64,000 nt of DNA. It comes from Cryomorphaceae bacterium (GTDB lineage: Bacteria; Bacteroidota; Bacteroidia; Flavobacteriales_D; Parvicellaceae). A model generated the notes under the pieces. It made no database searches, was not told the DNA's origin, and worked only from the letters and a program-made list of their open reading frames with translations. A program made the translations under genes and the position numbers. Below are positions 56,709 to 64,000 of the stretch, one piece after another. The stretch lies in contig CAJJBV010000002.1 of the NCBI GenBank assembly GCA_905182525.1, forward strand, positions 372,001-436,000. Direction: 5' to 3'. Each line of letters starts with the position of its first letter. Position 1 is the first letter of the stretch.

Positions 56709-57206
56709 ATGAATACAATAAAATCAATTTCCCTAAAAAAAATGCTTTCCAAAAAAAGAAAGCAGTCTCTAAGCACATTCTCATCTATTGAACACAGACT
56801 GGAATTTTTTTCTGAAGCTTTCGATAAAGTTTGGATTAATGACTCCAAATCAACAGGAACTGGAGACACAGCCTTTTCTTTAGAAAATATAGATGGACCC
56901 ATTATTTGGATAGTTGGTCAAGATCAATCTATCAGAGATTTTGACATTATAGAAGAACTTGTGTTATCTAAAGTTTCAGAAATTATTTATTATGGAAAAC
57001 ACGAAACGAGGTTAAAATACTTGTTTGGTTCAAAAATTAAATACTCACAATTATCAACTATTGATAGAGCAGTTAGCATGGCACAGAGTAATAAAACTAA
57101 AAATATTAAAGTATTGTTTTCTCCATCGTGCGCAAGTTTTTTAACACATGAAACTTATCAAGAAAGAGGAAATCATTTTAAAAATTTAATTGAGAATTTA
57201 ATTTAA
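56709..57206 (+). CDS. Stand-alone MurD C-terminal-domain-like protein
   Basis: A 165-aa gene I cannot match to a named family member. From about residue 15 it aligns with domain 3 of the murD product just upstream: SIEHRLEFF (27-35), INDSKST (43-49), IIWIVGQDQ (65-73), LFSPSCASF (136-144), ERGNHFKN (152-159). Domains 1 and 2, including the ATP loop, are missing, so it cannot be a ligase. Changes hit MurD residues: the Lys of VGGVDK is absent (VGQDQS), NDSKATN is NDSKSTG, and [10 protein letters not shown] is LTHETYQERG. It lies 10 bases after murD and overlaps ftsW by one base (TAATG), with an intact frame. Probably translated; possibly regulatory or structural. Confidence 0.85.
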   Translation: MNTIKSISLKKMLSKKRKQSLSTFSSIEHRLEFFSEAFDKVWINDSKSTGTGDTAFSLENIDGPIIWIVGQDQSIRDFDIIEELVLSKVSEIIYYGKHETRLKYLFGSKIKYSQLSTIDRAVSMAQSNKTKNIKVLFSPSCASFLTHETYQERGNHFKNLIENLI

Positions 57207-58333
57207 TGCAAGGATTTATTGAGAAATATATAAAGGGTGATAAGGTAATTTGGACAATTATAATATTGCTTTCTTTATACTCAATAATAATGGCCTACAG
57301 CTCAAGTTCTAACCTAGCATTTAGAATATCAGCCGGTAATGTTGCACCCTTTGTAATTAAGCATACATTAATAATTTTAATAGGAATTATTTTAATTATT
57401 TATTTACAATTTTTTCCCCATAAATATTTCTCAAGATTATCTCAAATAGGCATATTCGTTTCAATTATTTTATTGATTGTAACACTTTTATTCGGAGTTA
57501 GTAAAGGAAATGCTTCTAGGTGGATAATGGGTTTTCAGCCTTCTGACTTTGCCAAATTAGTTTTAATTATTTATGTCTCAAGAATGCTAACTAACAAGCA
57601 AGATGAAATTAAAGACTTCAAGAAAGGGTTAATGCCTATTTTATGGCCAGTAATTTTGATATGCGGCTTAATTTTACCCGCTGATTTTTCAACGGCAGCT
57701 ATGTTATTTGTTGTTTGTTTTACAATGATATTTATTGGTGGAGCTAAGATTAAGCATTTGTGTTCAATACTTGGAACTGCTTTTTTAGGTCTTACATTTT
57801 TGATTTTAATTAACATAGCCTTACCAGGTTTTCTTCCAAGAATTGATACCTGGGAAAAAAGAATGTTAAGTTTTGAGAGCGGAGATAAACAAGAAAATTA
57901 TCAAGCTGAAATGGCTAAACGTGCTGTTGTAAATGGATTTTTATTTGGAAAGGGTCCAGGCAAAGGACACGTAAAAAATGATTTATATTCTGCTCAGTCT
58001 GATTTTATTTATGCTTCATCAATTGAAGAATTTGGTTCTATCATTGGAGGAATTGGTTTGCTTATATTATACATGATTCTATTTTTTAGAGCAATAAGGA
58101 TAATGAATAAAGTAGACAGTAAATTTGCTGCTTTCATTGTTTTTGGATTAAGCTTTATGTTGATTTTCCAATCATTTGTAAATATGGGTGTTGGAGTGAA
58201 CTTATTTCCGGTTACTGGACAACCTTTACCTTTAATTAGTATGGGTGGGACGTCAATATTATTTACTTGTATTTCATTGGGTATCATATTAAATGTAAGT
58301 ACTTCTGTATATAAAGATTCTGAAAATGTCTAA
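57206..58333 (+). CDS. ftsW: Septal peptidoglycan polymerase FtsW (SEDS family)
   Basis: FtsW (375 aa) polymerises lipid II at the septum together with FtsI. About ten transmembrane segments. SEDS marks: IMAYSSSSNLAFRIS near residue 28, ASRWIMGFQPSDFAKLVLII near 102, NYQAEMAKRAVVNGFLFGKG and, near the C-terminus, NLFPVTGQPLPLISMGGTSI. Its ATG overlaps the stop of the MurD-tail gene, and its 3' end overlaps murG by 8 bases. Confidence 0.95.
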   Translation: MQGFIEKYIKGDKVIWTIIILLSLYSIIMAYSSSSNLAFRISAGNVAPFVIKHTLIILIGIILIIYLQFFPHKYFSRLSQIGIFVSIILLIVTLLFGVSKGNASRWIMGFQPSDFAKLVLIIYVSRMLTNKQDEIKDFKKGLMPILWPVILICGLILPADFSTAAMLFVVCFTMIFIGGAKIKHLCSILGTAFLGLTFLILINIALPGFLPRIDTWEKRMLSFESGDKQENYQAEMAKRAVVNGFLFGKGPGKGHVKNDLYSAQSDFIYASSIEEFGSIIGGIGLLILYMILFFRAIRIMNKVDSKFAAFIVFGLSFMLIFQSFVNMGVGVNLFPVTGQPLPLISMGGTSILFTCISLGIILNVSTSVYKDSENV

Positions 58334-59453
58334 TTTAAAAATAGTGATAAGTGGTGGTGGTACAGGGGGACATATTTATCCAGCAATTGCTATTGCAAAA
58401 AAAATACTTGAAAAGAATAAAGATTCAAAAATATTATTTGTTGGTGCTAAAGGAAGAATGGAAATGGAAAAAATCCCTGAAGAAGGATTTAGCATTATTG
58501 GGTTAGATGTTGTAGGAATTCAACGTTCATTATCATTAAAATCAATTTTTAAAAATTTAAAGTTTCCATTTTTATTACTAAAAAGTTTAAAAAATGCTAA
58601 AAAAATTCTTGAAGATTTTAAACCAGATGTAGTAGTTGGGGTTGGGGGATATGCTAGCGGACCAACTTTAAGAATGGCCCATTCATTAAACATTCCAACT
58701 TTAATACAAGAACAAAATTCTTATGCAGGTTTAACAAATAAATGGTTGAGTAAAAAAGCTAATAAAATTTGTGTAGCTTATGAAAACATGAATCAGTTTT
58801 TTGATGAAAGCAAGTTGATTTTAACAGGAAATCCAGTACGAAAAGATATAGAGAATTTAAATTCTAAAGTTGATGAAGCTAAAAAATATTTTAATGTTTT
58901 AAAATCAGAGAAAGTAATTCTAGTTCTGGGTGGTAGCTTAGGAGCAATGTCTATAAATGAAGGGATAATTAAATCTATAAGTATTCTTAATGATCAACCA
59001 GTAAAATTAATATGGCAAGTTGGGAAAAGATATTTTAATAAAATTAATGATCAATTGACACAAATTAATATGAAAAACATTCATCCATTACCTTTTATTA
59101 AAAGAATGGATTTAGCATATGCAGTTTCTCACATTGTCATTTCTAGAGCTGGAGCTTTATCAATTAGTGAACTAACTTTAGCTGGAATTCCAAGTATATT
59201 AGTTCCATCACCAAATGTCTCAGAAGATCATCAAACTAAAAACGCAATGTCGTTGGTGAGTAAATCTGCTGCTATTCTAGTAAAAGACGATCAAACAGAA
59301 AAGCTTTTATCAGTAGCCATAGAATTATTAAAAAATAAAGAACAATTAACTAAAATTTCTAAAAATGCTAAAAATTTAGGTAAGCCGAATGCTACAAATG
59401 ATATAGTAAGTGAAATTTTTAAACTAAATTTTAATGGAACTAAAAAAGTTTAA
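58326..59453 (+). CDS. murG: UDP-GlcNAc:undecaprenyl-PP-MurNAc-pentapeptide transferase
   Basis: MurG (375 aa) converts lipid I to lipid II on the inner face of the membrane. N-terminal ISGGGTGGHIYPAIAIAKKI, then VVGVGGYASGPTLRMAHSLN, LIQEQNSYAGLTNKWLSKKA and the donor-site LVLGGSLGAMSINEGI and ISRAGALSISELTLAGIPSI. Length is normal. It overlaps ftsW by 8 bases and murC by 20 bases, the largest overlap in this cluster. Confidence 0.96.
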   Translation: MSNLKIVISGGGTGGHIYPAIAIAKKILEKNKDSKILFVGAKGRMEMEKIPEEGFSIIGLDVVGIQRSLSLKSIFKNLKFPFLLLKSLKNAKKILEDFKPDVVVGVGGYASGPTLRMAHSLNIPTLIQEQNSYAGLTNKWLSKKANKICVAYENMNQFFDESKLILTGNPVRKDIENLNSKVDEAKKYFNVLKSEKVILVLGGSLGAMSINEGIIKSISILNDQPVKLIWQVGKRYFNKINDQLTQINMKNIHPLPFIKRMDLAYAVSHIVISRAGALSISELTLAGIPSILVPSPNVSEDHQTKNAMSLVSKSAAILVKDDQTEKLLSVAIELLKNKEQLTKISKNAKNLGKPNATNDIVSEIFKLNFNGTKKV

Positions 59454-60789
59454 AAAAATACATTTTATAGGTATAGGCGGTATTGGAATGAGTGCTATAG
59501 CGCATTATTTTTTATCGAATAATTATAATATTAGTGGTTATGATAAAGTAAAATCTGAAATAACTCTAAAGTTAGAAAGTAAAGGAGCAGAAATTTTTCA
59601 CCTAGATGACCCAAATCTTATAGTAGATAATGACAAAGTTGACTTAGTCATATATACACCCGCCATAGCAAATAGCAACTTACAATATCAGTATTTTCAT
59701 AAAAAAAGAATTCCATTATTAAAAAGAGCAGAAATTTTAGGTGAGATTACAAGTCTATACAATACTATTGCTGTTGCTGGCACCCATGGTAAAACAACTA
59801 CTAGTTCTATCATTTCACACATTTTACGAGAGAACAAAAAAGATGGGGTTTCATTTATTGGCGGAATAACTTCAAACTATAACTCCAACTACTTAAAGGG
59901 AAATGGAGATTTTTCAGTTGTGGAAGCAGACGAATATGACCATTCATTTATGAAGCTAAAACCCGATACAATTGTTTTAACTTCTGTAGACGCTGACCAT
60001 TTAGACATATATAAAAGTAAAGAATCACTAATAGATAGTTTTAAAGAATTTACTTCTTTGATTGCTCAACAAGACAAGCTTATAGTTGAAGAAAGTATTA
60101 ATAAATTATTTATCAACAACCTATCTTATGGCTTTGGGGATAACAACGACTTACAGATTTTAAACTTACAAGTCAAAAATGAAAAGTTTCAGTTTGATTT
60201 TAAATATAAAAGTGAAATACATTCTAATTTTCAATTTAGAATGCCCGGTAAGTATAATTTGTTGAATGCTGGTGGAGCAATTTTAGCATGTCTTATAAAT
60301 GGAATTAATATTGAAAATATTAAAAAAAGCCTTCACTCGTATATTGGGGTGAAAAGACGCTTTGATATTCATATAAATCTTCCAAAATTTAAATATATTG
60401 ATGATTATGCTCATCATCCTACAGAAATTAAAGCACTTCTAGAGGCAGCTCAATCATTTTACCCTGAAAAGCAAATTATTGCAGTATTTCAACCTCACTT
60501 ATTTAGTAGAACTAAAGATTTCATGGATGATTTTGCAGCAGTTTTATCAAAATTTAATAAAATATTTTTACTTCCTATTTACCCAGCTAGGGAAACTCCA
60601 ATTGAGGGAATAAGTTCATCAACTTTGATAAAAAAAATAGCAAATAGAAATAAAAAACTAATAAATTCTCCTCAAGATCTATTTTCTAATATTGACTTAA
60701 AATCAGACTCGGTTTTAATTACAATTGGAGCAGGAGATATTGATAAGTGGGTTGTAGAAATAAATAACTATATAAGTTTAAATGTTTAA
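59434..60789 (+). CDS. murC: UDP-MurNAc:L-alanine ligase
   Basis: MurC (451 aa) attaches L-alanine to UDP-MurNAc. HFIGIGGIGMSAIAHYFLS at the N-terminus, ATP loop IAVAGTHGKTTTSSIISHIL near residue 115, VVEADEYDHSFMKLKPDTIV, and the C-terminal YIDDYAHHPTEIKALLEAAQ. All three Mur domains are complete. The ATG 59434 lies inside murG; a 20-base overlap is accepted because the glycine motif needs it. Downstream ftsQ overlaps by 8 bases. Confidence 0.96.
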   Translation: MELKKFKKIHFIGIGGIGMSAIAHYFLSNNYNISGYDKVKSEITLKLESKGAEIFHLDDPNLIVDNDKVDLVIYTPAIANSNLQYQYFHKKRIPLLKRAEILGEITSLYNTIAVAGTHGKTTTSSIISHILRENKKDGVSFIGGITSNYNSNYLKGNGDFSVVEADEYDHSFMKLKPDTIVLTSVDADHLDIYKSKESLIDSFKEFTSLIAQQDKLIVEESINKLFINNLSYGFGDNNDLQILNLQVKNEKFQFDFKYKSEIHSNFQFRMPGKYNLLNAGGAILACLINGINIENIKKSLHSYIGVKRRFDIHINLPKFKYIDDYAHHPTEIKALLEAAQSFYPEKQIIAVFQPHLFSRTKDFMDDFAAVLSKFNKIFLLPIYPARETPIEGISSSTLIKKIANRNKKLINSPQDLFSNIDLKSDSVLITIGAGDIDKWVVEINNYISLNV

Positions 60790-61564
60790 AAGAGCAGCTA
60801 AAATATCATTTTGGATACTTATTATTTCTGGCTGGATAATTCTTTCTGGGTTTGTTACAAATTATTATGATGAACTAACTCTTGAAAATATTGAAATAAA
60901 CTTCATTAATGATAATTCCCAAAAATTTATAACTAAATCTGAGGTTAACTCTATGTTATTATTAATGGGTATAGTAAATAACGTTTCATTAAAAAAAGAA
61001 ATTCAGCTTGCAAGTATTGAAAAGAAGTTATTAAACCACTCTGCTATTAGAAATGCACAAGTATATTTTAATAATAATGGAGGCCTAAAAGTGGACATCA
61101 CTAAAAGAACTCCGATAGCTAGGTTTGTAAGTAGTGTTTTTGAAAAGAATTTTTATATGGATTTGAGAGGTTTTTTAATGCCTATAAGTAAAACTTATGT
61201 CTCTAGGGTTCCTATTTTTTCTGGAGAAATTAACTTCCCAGAACGCCTAGATTTAAATATTTTAGATAGCCTTCACAGGACACCTATTTTTCAAGAAATC
61301 TATAAAATGAGTAAATTAATTAACAATGACACGTTCTTAAAATCTCAAATTGTACAAATCCACATCAATAATAATAGCTACTTTGAATTAATTCCTAGAA
61401 TTGGTAACCAAAGAATTTTATTTGGATCATCAGAAAATATGGAAAATAAATTTAAAAAAATAAAACTTTTTTATACAAATGGTCCAAACCCCAAGGATTT
61501 AAATAAATACGACACATTAAATATATTATACGAAAATCAAATAATTTGTTCAAAAAGAAACTAA
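60782..61564 (+). CDS. ftsQ: Cell-division protein FtsQ-like
   Basis: A 260-aa bitopic protein: cytoplasmic start, a transmembrane helix at about residues 10-28 (WILIISGWIILSGFVTNYY), then a POTRA-like and FtsQ domain (NVSLKKEIQLASIEKKLLN; AIRNAQVYFNNNGGLKVDIT; KRTPIARF). Position between murC and ftsA and overall topology define FtsQ; sequence conservation is modest in the phylum. The ftsA start follows one base after the stop. Confidence 0.88.
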   Translation: MFKRAAKISFWILIISGWIILSGFVTNYYDELTLENIEINFINDNSQKFITKSEVNSMLLLMGIVNNVSLKKEIQLASIEKKLLNHSAIRNAQVYFNNNGGLKVDITKRTPIARFVSSVFEKNFYMDLRGFLMPISKTYVSRVPIFSGEINFPERLDLNILDSLHRTPIFQEIYKMSKLINNDTFLKSQIVQIHINNNSYFELIPRIGNQRILFGSSENMENKFKKIKLFYTNGPNPKDLNKYDTLNILYENQIICSKRN

Positions 61565-61565
61565 G

Positions 61566-62828
61566 ATGGATGCACCAGAAATAATTGTAGGACTAGATAT
61601 TGGAACAACAAAAATTGCTTGCCTGGTTGGTAGAAAAACTGACCATGGAAAAATTGAAATATTAGGAATAGGAAAAGCTCCAAGTTTAGGAGTTACTAGA
61701 GGAGTAGTTTCAAATATTGAAAAGACTGTCCAATCAATTAGGGCAGCAGTTGAAGAAGCTGAATCAAAATCGGGTATTGAGATTAAAGTTGTAAATGTTG
61801 GTATTGCAGGACAACATATTAAAAGTTTACAACACAGAGGTATGATTACTCGAGACTCTATTGATGAGGAAATTTCGCAAAAAGATGTTGATGAGCTTAT
61901 AGAAGACATGTATAAATTGGTGATGATGCCTGGTGAAGAAATTATTCATGTTTTACCACAAGAATATATTGTTGACAGACAACCCGGAATTAAAGATCCT
62001 ATTGGAATGTCAGGAGTTCAACTAGAAGCTAATTTTCATATCATCACTGGTCAAATGGCCGCAGCTAAAAATATATTTAAATGTGTTAATAAAGCTGGGT
62101 TACAAGTTGCAGAATTAATTTTAGAACCCCTTGCTTCTTCATCCGCTGTTATTAGCAACGAAGAAAAGGAAGCTGGTATTGCTCTTGTAGATATAGGTGG
62201 TGGAACAACTGATATTGCAATTTTTCACGATGGAATTATTAGACATACAGCCGTTATTCCATTTGGCGGAAATGTAATTACAGAAGATATTAAAGAAGGG
62301 TGTACTATCATGCATCGACAAGCTGAACTTTTGAAAACAAAATTTGGAGCTGCTGTTACTCAGTCAAGTCAAGACAACGAAGTAGTATGTATTCCTGGGC
62401 TAAGAGGTCGCGACCCAAAAGAAATATCAGTTATGAATTTAGCTAACATAATAAATGCTAGAATGTCTGAAATATTAGAACATATTTATTATGAAATTAA
62501 AAACTCCGGATTTGAAAAAAAATTAATTGGTGGTATTGTAGTAACTGGTGGAGGTTCTCAACTTAAACATATGAACCAACTTATAGAGTTTACCACAGGG
62601 ATGGACTCAAGAGTAGGTTATCCAAATGAACACCTAAGTTCAAATACTAATATTAATGTCACTTCACCTTTATTTGCAACTGGTGTTGGTCTGGTAGCTA
62701 AAGGTTTTGAGCAATATGAGTTATTAAAATCAAGAAACGAAAAGATTAGTACAAGAATGCATTCTCAAAAAAATAAAGGAAGCTTTTTTGAAAAGATTAA
62801 AACATTTTTTGACGAAAAAGTAGATTAA
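61566..62828 (+). CDS. ftsA: Cell-division protein FtsA
   Basis: FtsA (420 aa) is an actin-like ATPase that tethers FtsZ to the membrane. ATPase motifs: IIVGLDIGTTKIACLVGRK near residue 7, the SHS2-like 1C region RAAVEEAESKSGIEIKVVNV, GIALVDIGGGTTDIAIFHDG near 202 and GIVVTGGGSQLKHMNQL near 333. The C-terminal KGSFFEKIKTFFDEKV is an amphipathic membrane-binding helix. Length normal. ftsZ starts 17 bases downstream. Confidence 0.96.
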   Translation: MDAPEIIVGLDIGTTKIACLVGRKTDHGKIEILGIGKAPSLGVTRGVVSNIEKTVQSIRAAVEEAESKSGIEIKVVNVGIAGQHIKSLQHRGMITRDSIDEEISQKDVDELIEDMYKLVMMPGEEIIHVLPQEYIVDRQPGIKDPIGMSGVQLEANFHIITGQMAAAKNIFKCVNKAGLQVAELILEPLASSSAVISNEEKEAGIALVDIGGGTTDIAIFHDGIIRHTAVIPFGGNVITEDIKEGCTIMHRQAELLKTKFGAAVTQSSQDNEVVCIPGLRGRDPKEISVMNLANIINARMSEILEHIYYEIKNSGFEKKLIGGIVVTGGGSQLKHMNQLIEFTTGMDSRVGYPNEHLSSNTNINVTSPLFATGVGLVAKGFEQYELLKSRNEKISTRMHSQKNKGSFFEKIKTFFDEKVD

Positions 62829-62845
62829 CAATTAAAAATAAAATC

Positions 62846-64000
62846 ATGATGAAATTTGATTTACCAAAAGAACAATCCTCTATTATTAAAGTAATAGGTG
62901 TTGGAGGTGGTGGAAGTAATGCAGTAAACCACATGTATCGACTAGGAATAAAAGGGTGTGGATTTTGTAGTTTGTAATACAGATCACCAAGCATTAGACA
63001 CTAGTCCAGTACCAACAAAAATTCCTCTAGGTCAAAGTTTAACTGAAGGAAGAGGAGCTGGATCTATTCCAGATGTTGGCAAGAATGCAGCCATTGAAAA
63101 TTTAGATGACGTTATTGAAATACTAGCTAAGAACACAAAAATGATATTTGTTACCGCTGGAATGGGTGGAGGAACTGGAACCGGTGCTGCCCCAGTTATA
63201 GCACAAGCAGCTAGAGACATGGGTATTTTAACTGTAGGAATCATTACTGTTCCTTTTACTTTTGAGGGAAGAAAAAGAAGAACTCAGGCAGAAGAGGGTA
63301 TTGAGAAAATGAGAGAGGCCGTAGACACATTATTAGTGATTAATAATGATAAATTAAGAGAAATGTTTGGGAACCTTACTTTAGTTAATGCTTTTGAAAA
63401 TGCGGATGATGTTTTAGCTATAGCTGCAAAAGGTATTGCCGAAGTTATTTCAGTTACTGGACAAATCAACGTTGATTTTAATGATGTTAATACTGTAATG
63501 AAAGATAGTGGAGTAGCTATAATGGGCTCTGCTGAAGGTGAAGGTGAAAATAGAGCAGTAAATTGCGTAGAAAAAGCATTAAATTCTCCTTTATTAAATG
63601 ATAATAATATTGATGGTGCTAAATATGTTCTTCTAAATATAACATATGGAACACAAGCTGTTTTAATGGATGAGATTTCAGAAATTACAGATTACATTCA
63701 AGAAGAGGCTGGAAGTACAGCCGATGTTATTTGGGGTCATGGATATGACGAATCTTTAGGAGACAAGTTATGTGTAACTATTATTGCAACTGGCTTTAAC
63801 ACCACCCCTCATACTGGACTTTCTATGAAAGCTCCTAAGAAAAACATTATGAATTTAGAAGATGAATCTGTTGTTGAGGATTCCTCTATTTTAGAAAATG
63901 AGAATTCAACATTAATTGAAGAAACTAAAGAAGAGCAGATAGAGTATGATAATATTTCTGAAACTGCTACAAAAAGGTTTGTTCTTAATGAAGAAGACTC
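62846..64000 (+). CDS. ftsZ: Cell-division protein FtsZ (one frameshift; 3' end cut by window)
   Basis: FtsZ is the tubulin-like GTPase of the division ring. The frame from ATG 62846 begins with about 36 correct residues (VIGVGGGGSNAVNHMYRLGI) but then stops early. An extra G in GGG at 62954-62956 is the cause; removing it restores VDFVVCNTDHQALDTSPVP, the tubulin signature MGGGTGTGAAPVIAQAARDM, TVPFTFEGRKRRTQAEEG and an acidic C-terminal linker open to the end of the window. FtsZ is essential and single copy, so a homopolymer sequence error is the best explanation. The C-terminal FtsA-binding peptide lies beyond base 64000. Confidence 0.94.

Overview
The window is a gene-dense, AT-rich stretch (about 30% GC by eye) of a chromosome from a marine-type member of Bacteroidota, most probably class Flavobacteriia. 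Supporting signs are the spc/alpha ribosomal gene order ending rpsD-rpoA-rplQ, gliding/type IX secretion (T9SS) genes gldB and gldC, a cargo protein with a C-terminal T9SS sorting domain, a CarboxypepD_reg-type TonB receptor, predicted glycine-lipid acyltransferases, TAnnTTTG -7 promoter elements and almost no Shine-Dalgarno sequences. No rRNA, tRNA, CRISPR array, transposase or phage gene was seen. No gene-free stretch exceeds about 230 bases.

Layout. 1-11333 (+): the S10/spc/alpha ribosomal operon from rpsC (5' end cut) to rplQ, with secY, map, infA, a structured leader before rpsD, and a clear terminator after rplQ. 11441-16898 (+): carA, eno, a GH25 lysozyme-like gene and a monomeric isocitrate dehydrogenase. 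16881-21948 (-): gldB-gldC-trmB followed by two outer-membrane genes, one joining a ComEA-like helix-hairpin-helix region to a predicted beta-barrel. 22011-28460: a PorT-like barrel and nadE (+), then ferredoxin, its reductase and purE (-), then hpt-adk-obg-PAP2 (+). 28480-31852 (-): a methyltransferase, two small lipoproteins, dihydroorotase and a polyprenol-phosphate glycosyltransferase. 31971-34844 (+): a secreted LVIVD-type protein, then mrp and a NifU-like gene. 34847-37249 (-): TonB receptor. 37376-41697 (+): a carotenoid operon (CarH/LitR-like MerR regulator, crtI, crtB, crtZ, crtY) whose order predicts phytoene to lycopene to beta-carotene to zeaxanthin; crtE and a rhodopsin are not in the window. 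41694-45257: an arsenate-reductase-like phosphatase, a sensor kinase, and two tandem broken Omp28-type lipoprotein genes. 45290-48657 (-): predicted glycine-lipid genes glsA-glsB, then engB and a glycosyltransferase. 48884-64000 (+): the complete dcw cell-wall/division cluster from mraZ to ftsZ (3' end cut).

Most notable: (1) an intact 165-codon gene between murD and ftsW that encodes only the C-terminal (third) domain of a MurD-like ligase, with key MurD residues changed; (2) the carotenoid regulator and an array of four TGTTTAAT-type half-sites in front of it; (3) the mraZ promoter, with GTGG/CCAC repeats at 10-bp spacing and a consensus DnaA box; (4) an rpsD leader hairpin; (5) a helix-hairpin-helix/beta-barrel protein in the gldBC gene run.

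Quality caution: single-base indels break rpsH (two compensating), ftsZ, the LVIVD gene and both Omp28 genes. Because rpsH and ftsZ are essential and most of these indels lie at short homopolymers, at least some are probably sequence errors. Seven of them crowd into 1.2 kb of the Omp28 pair, which may instead be true decay.
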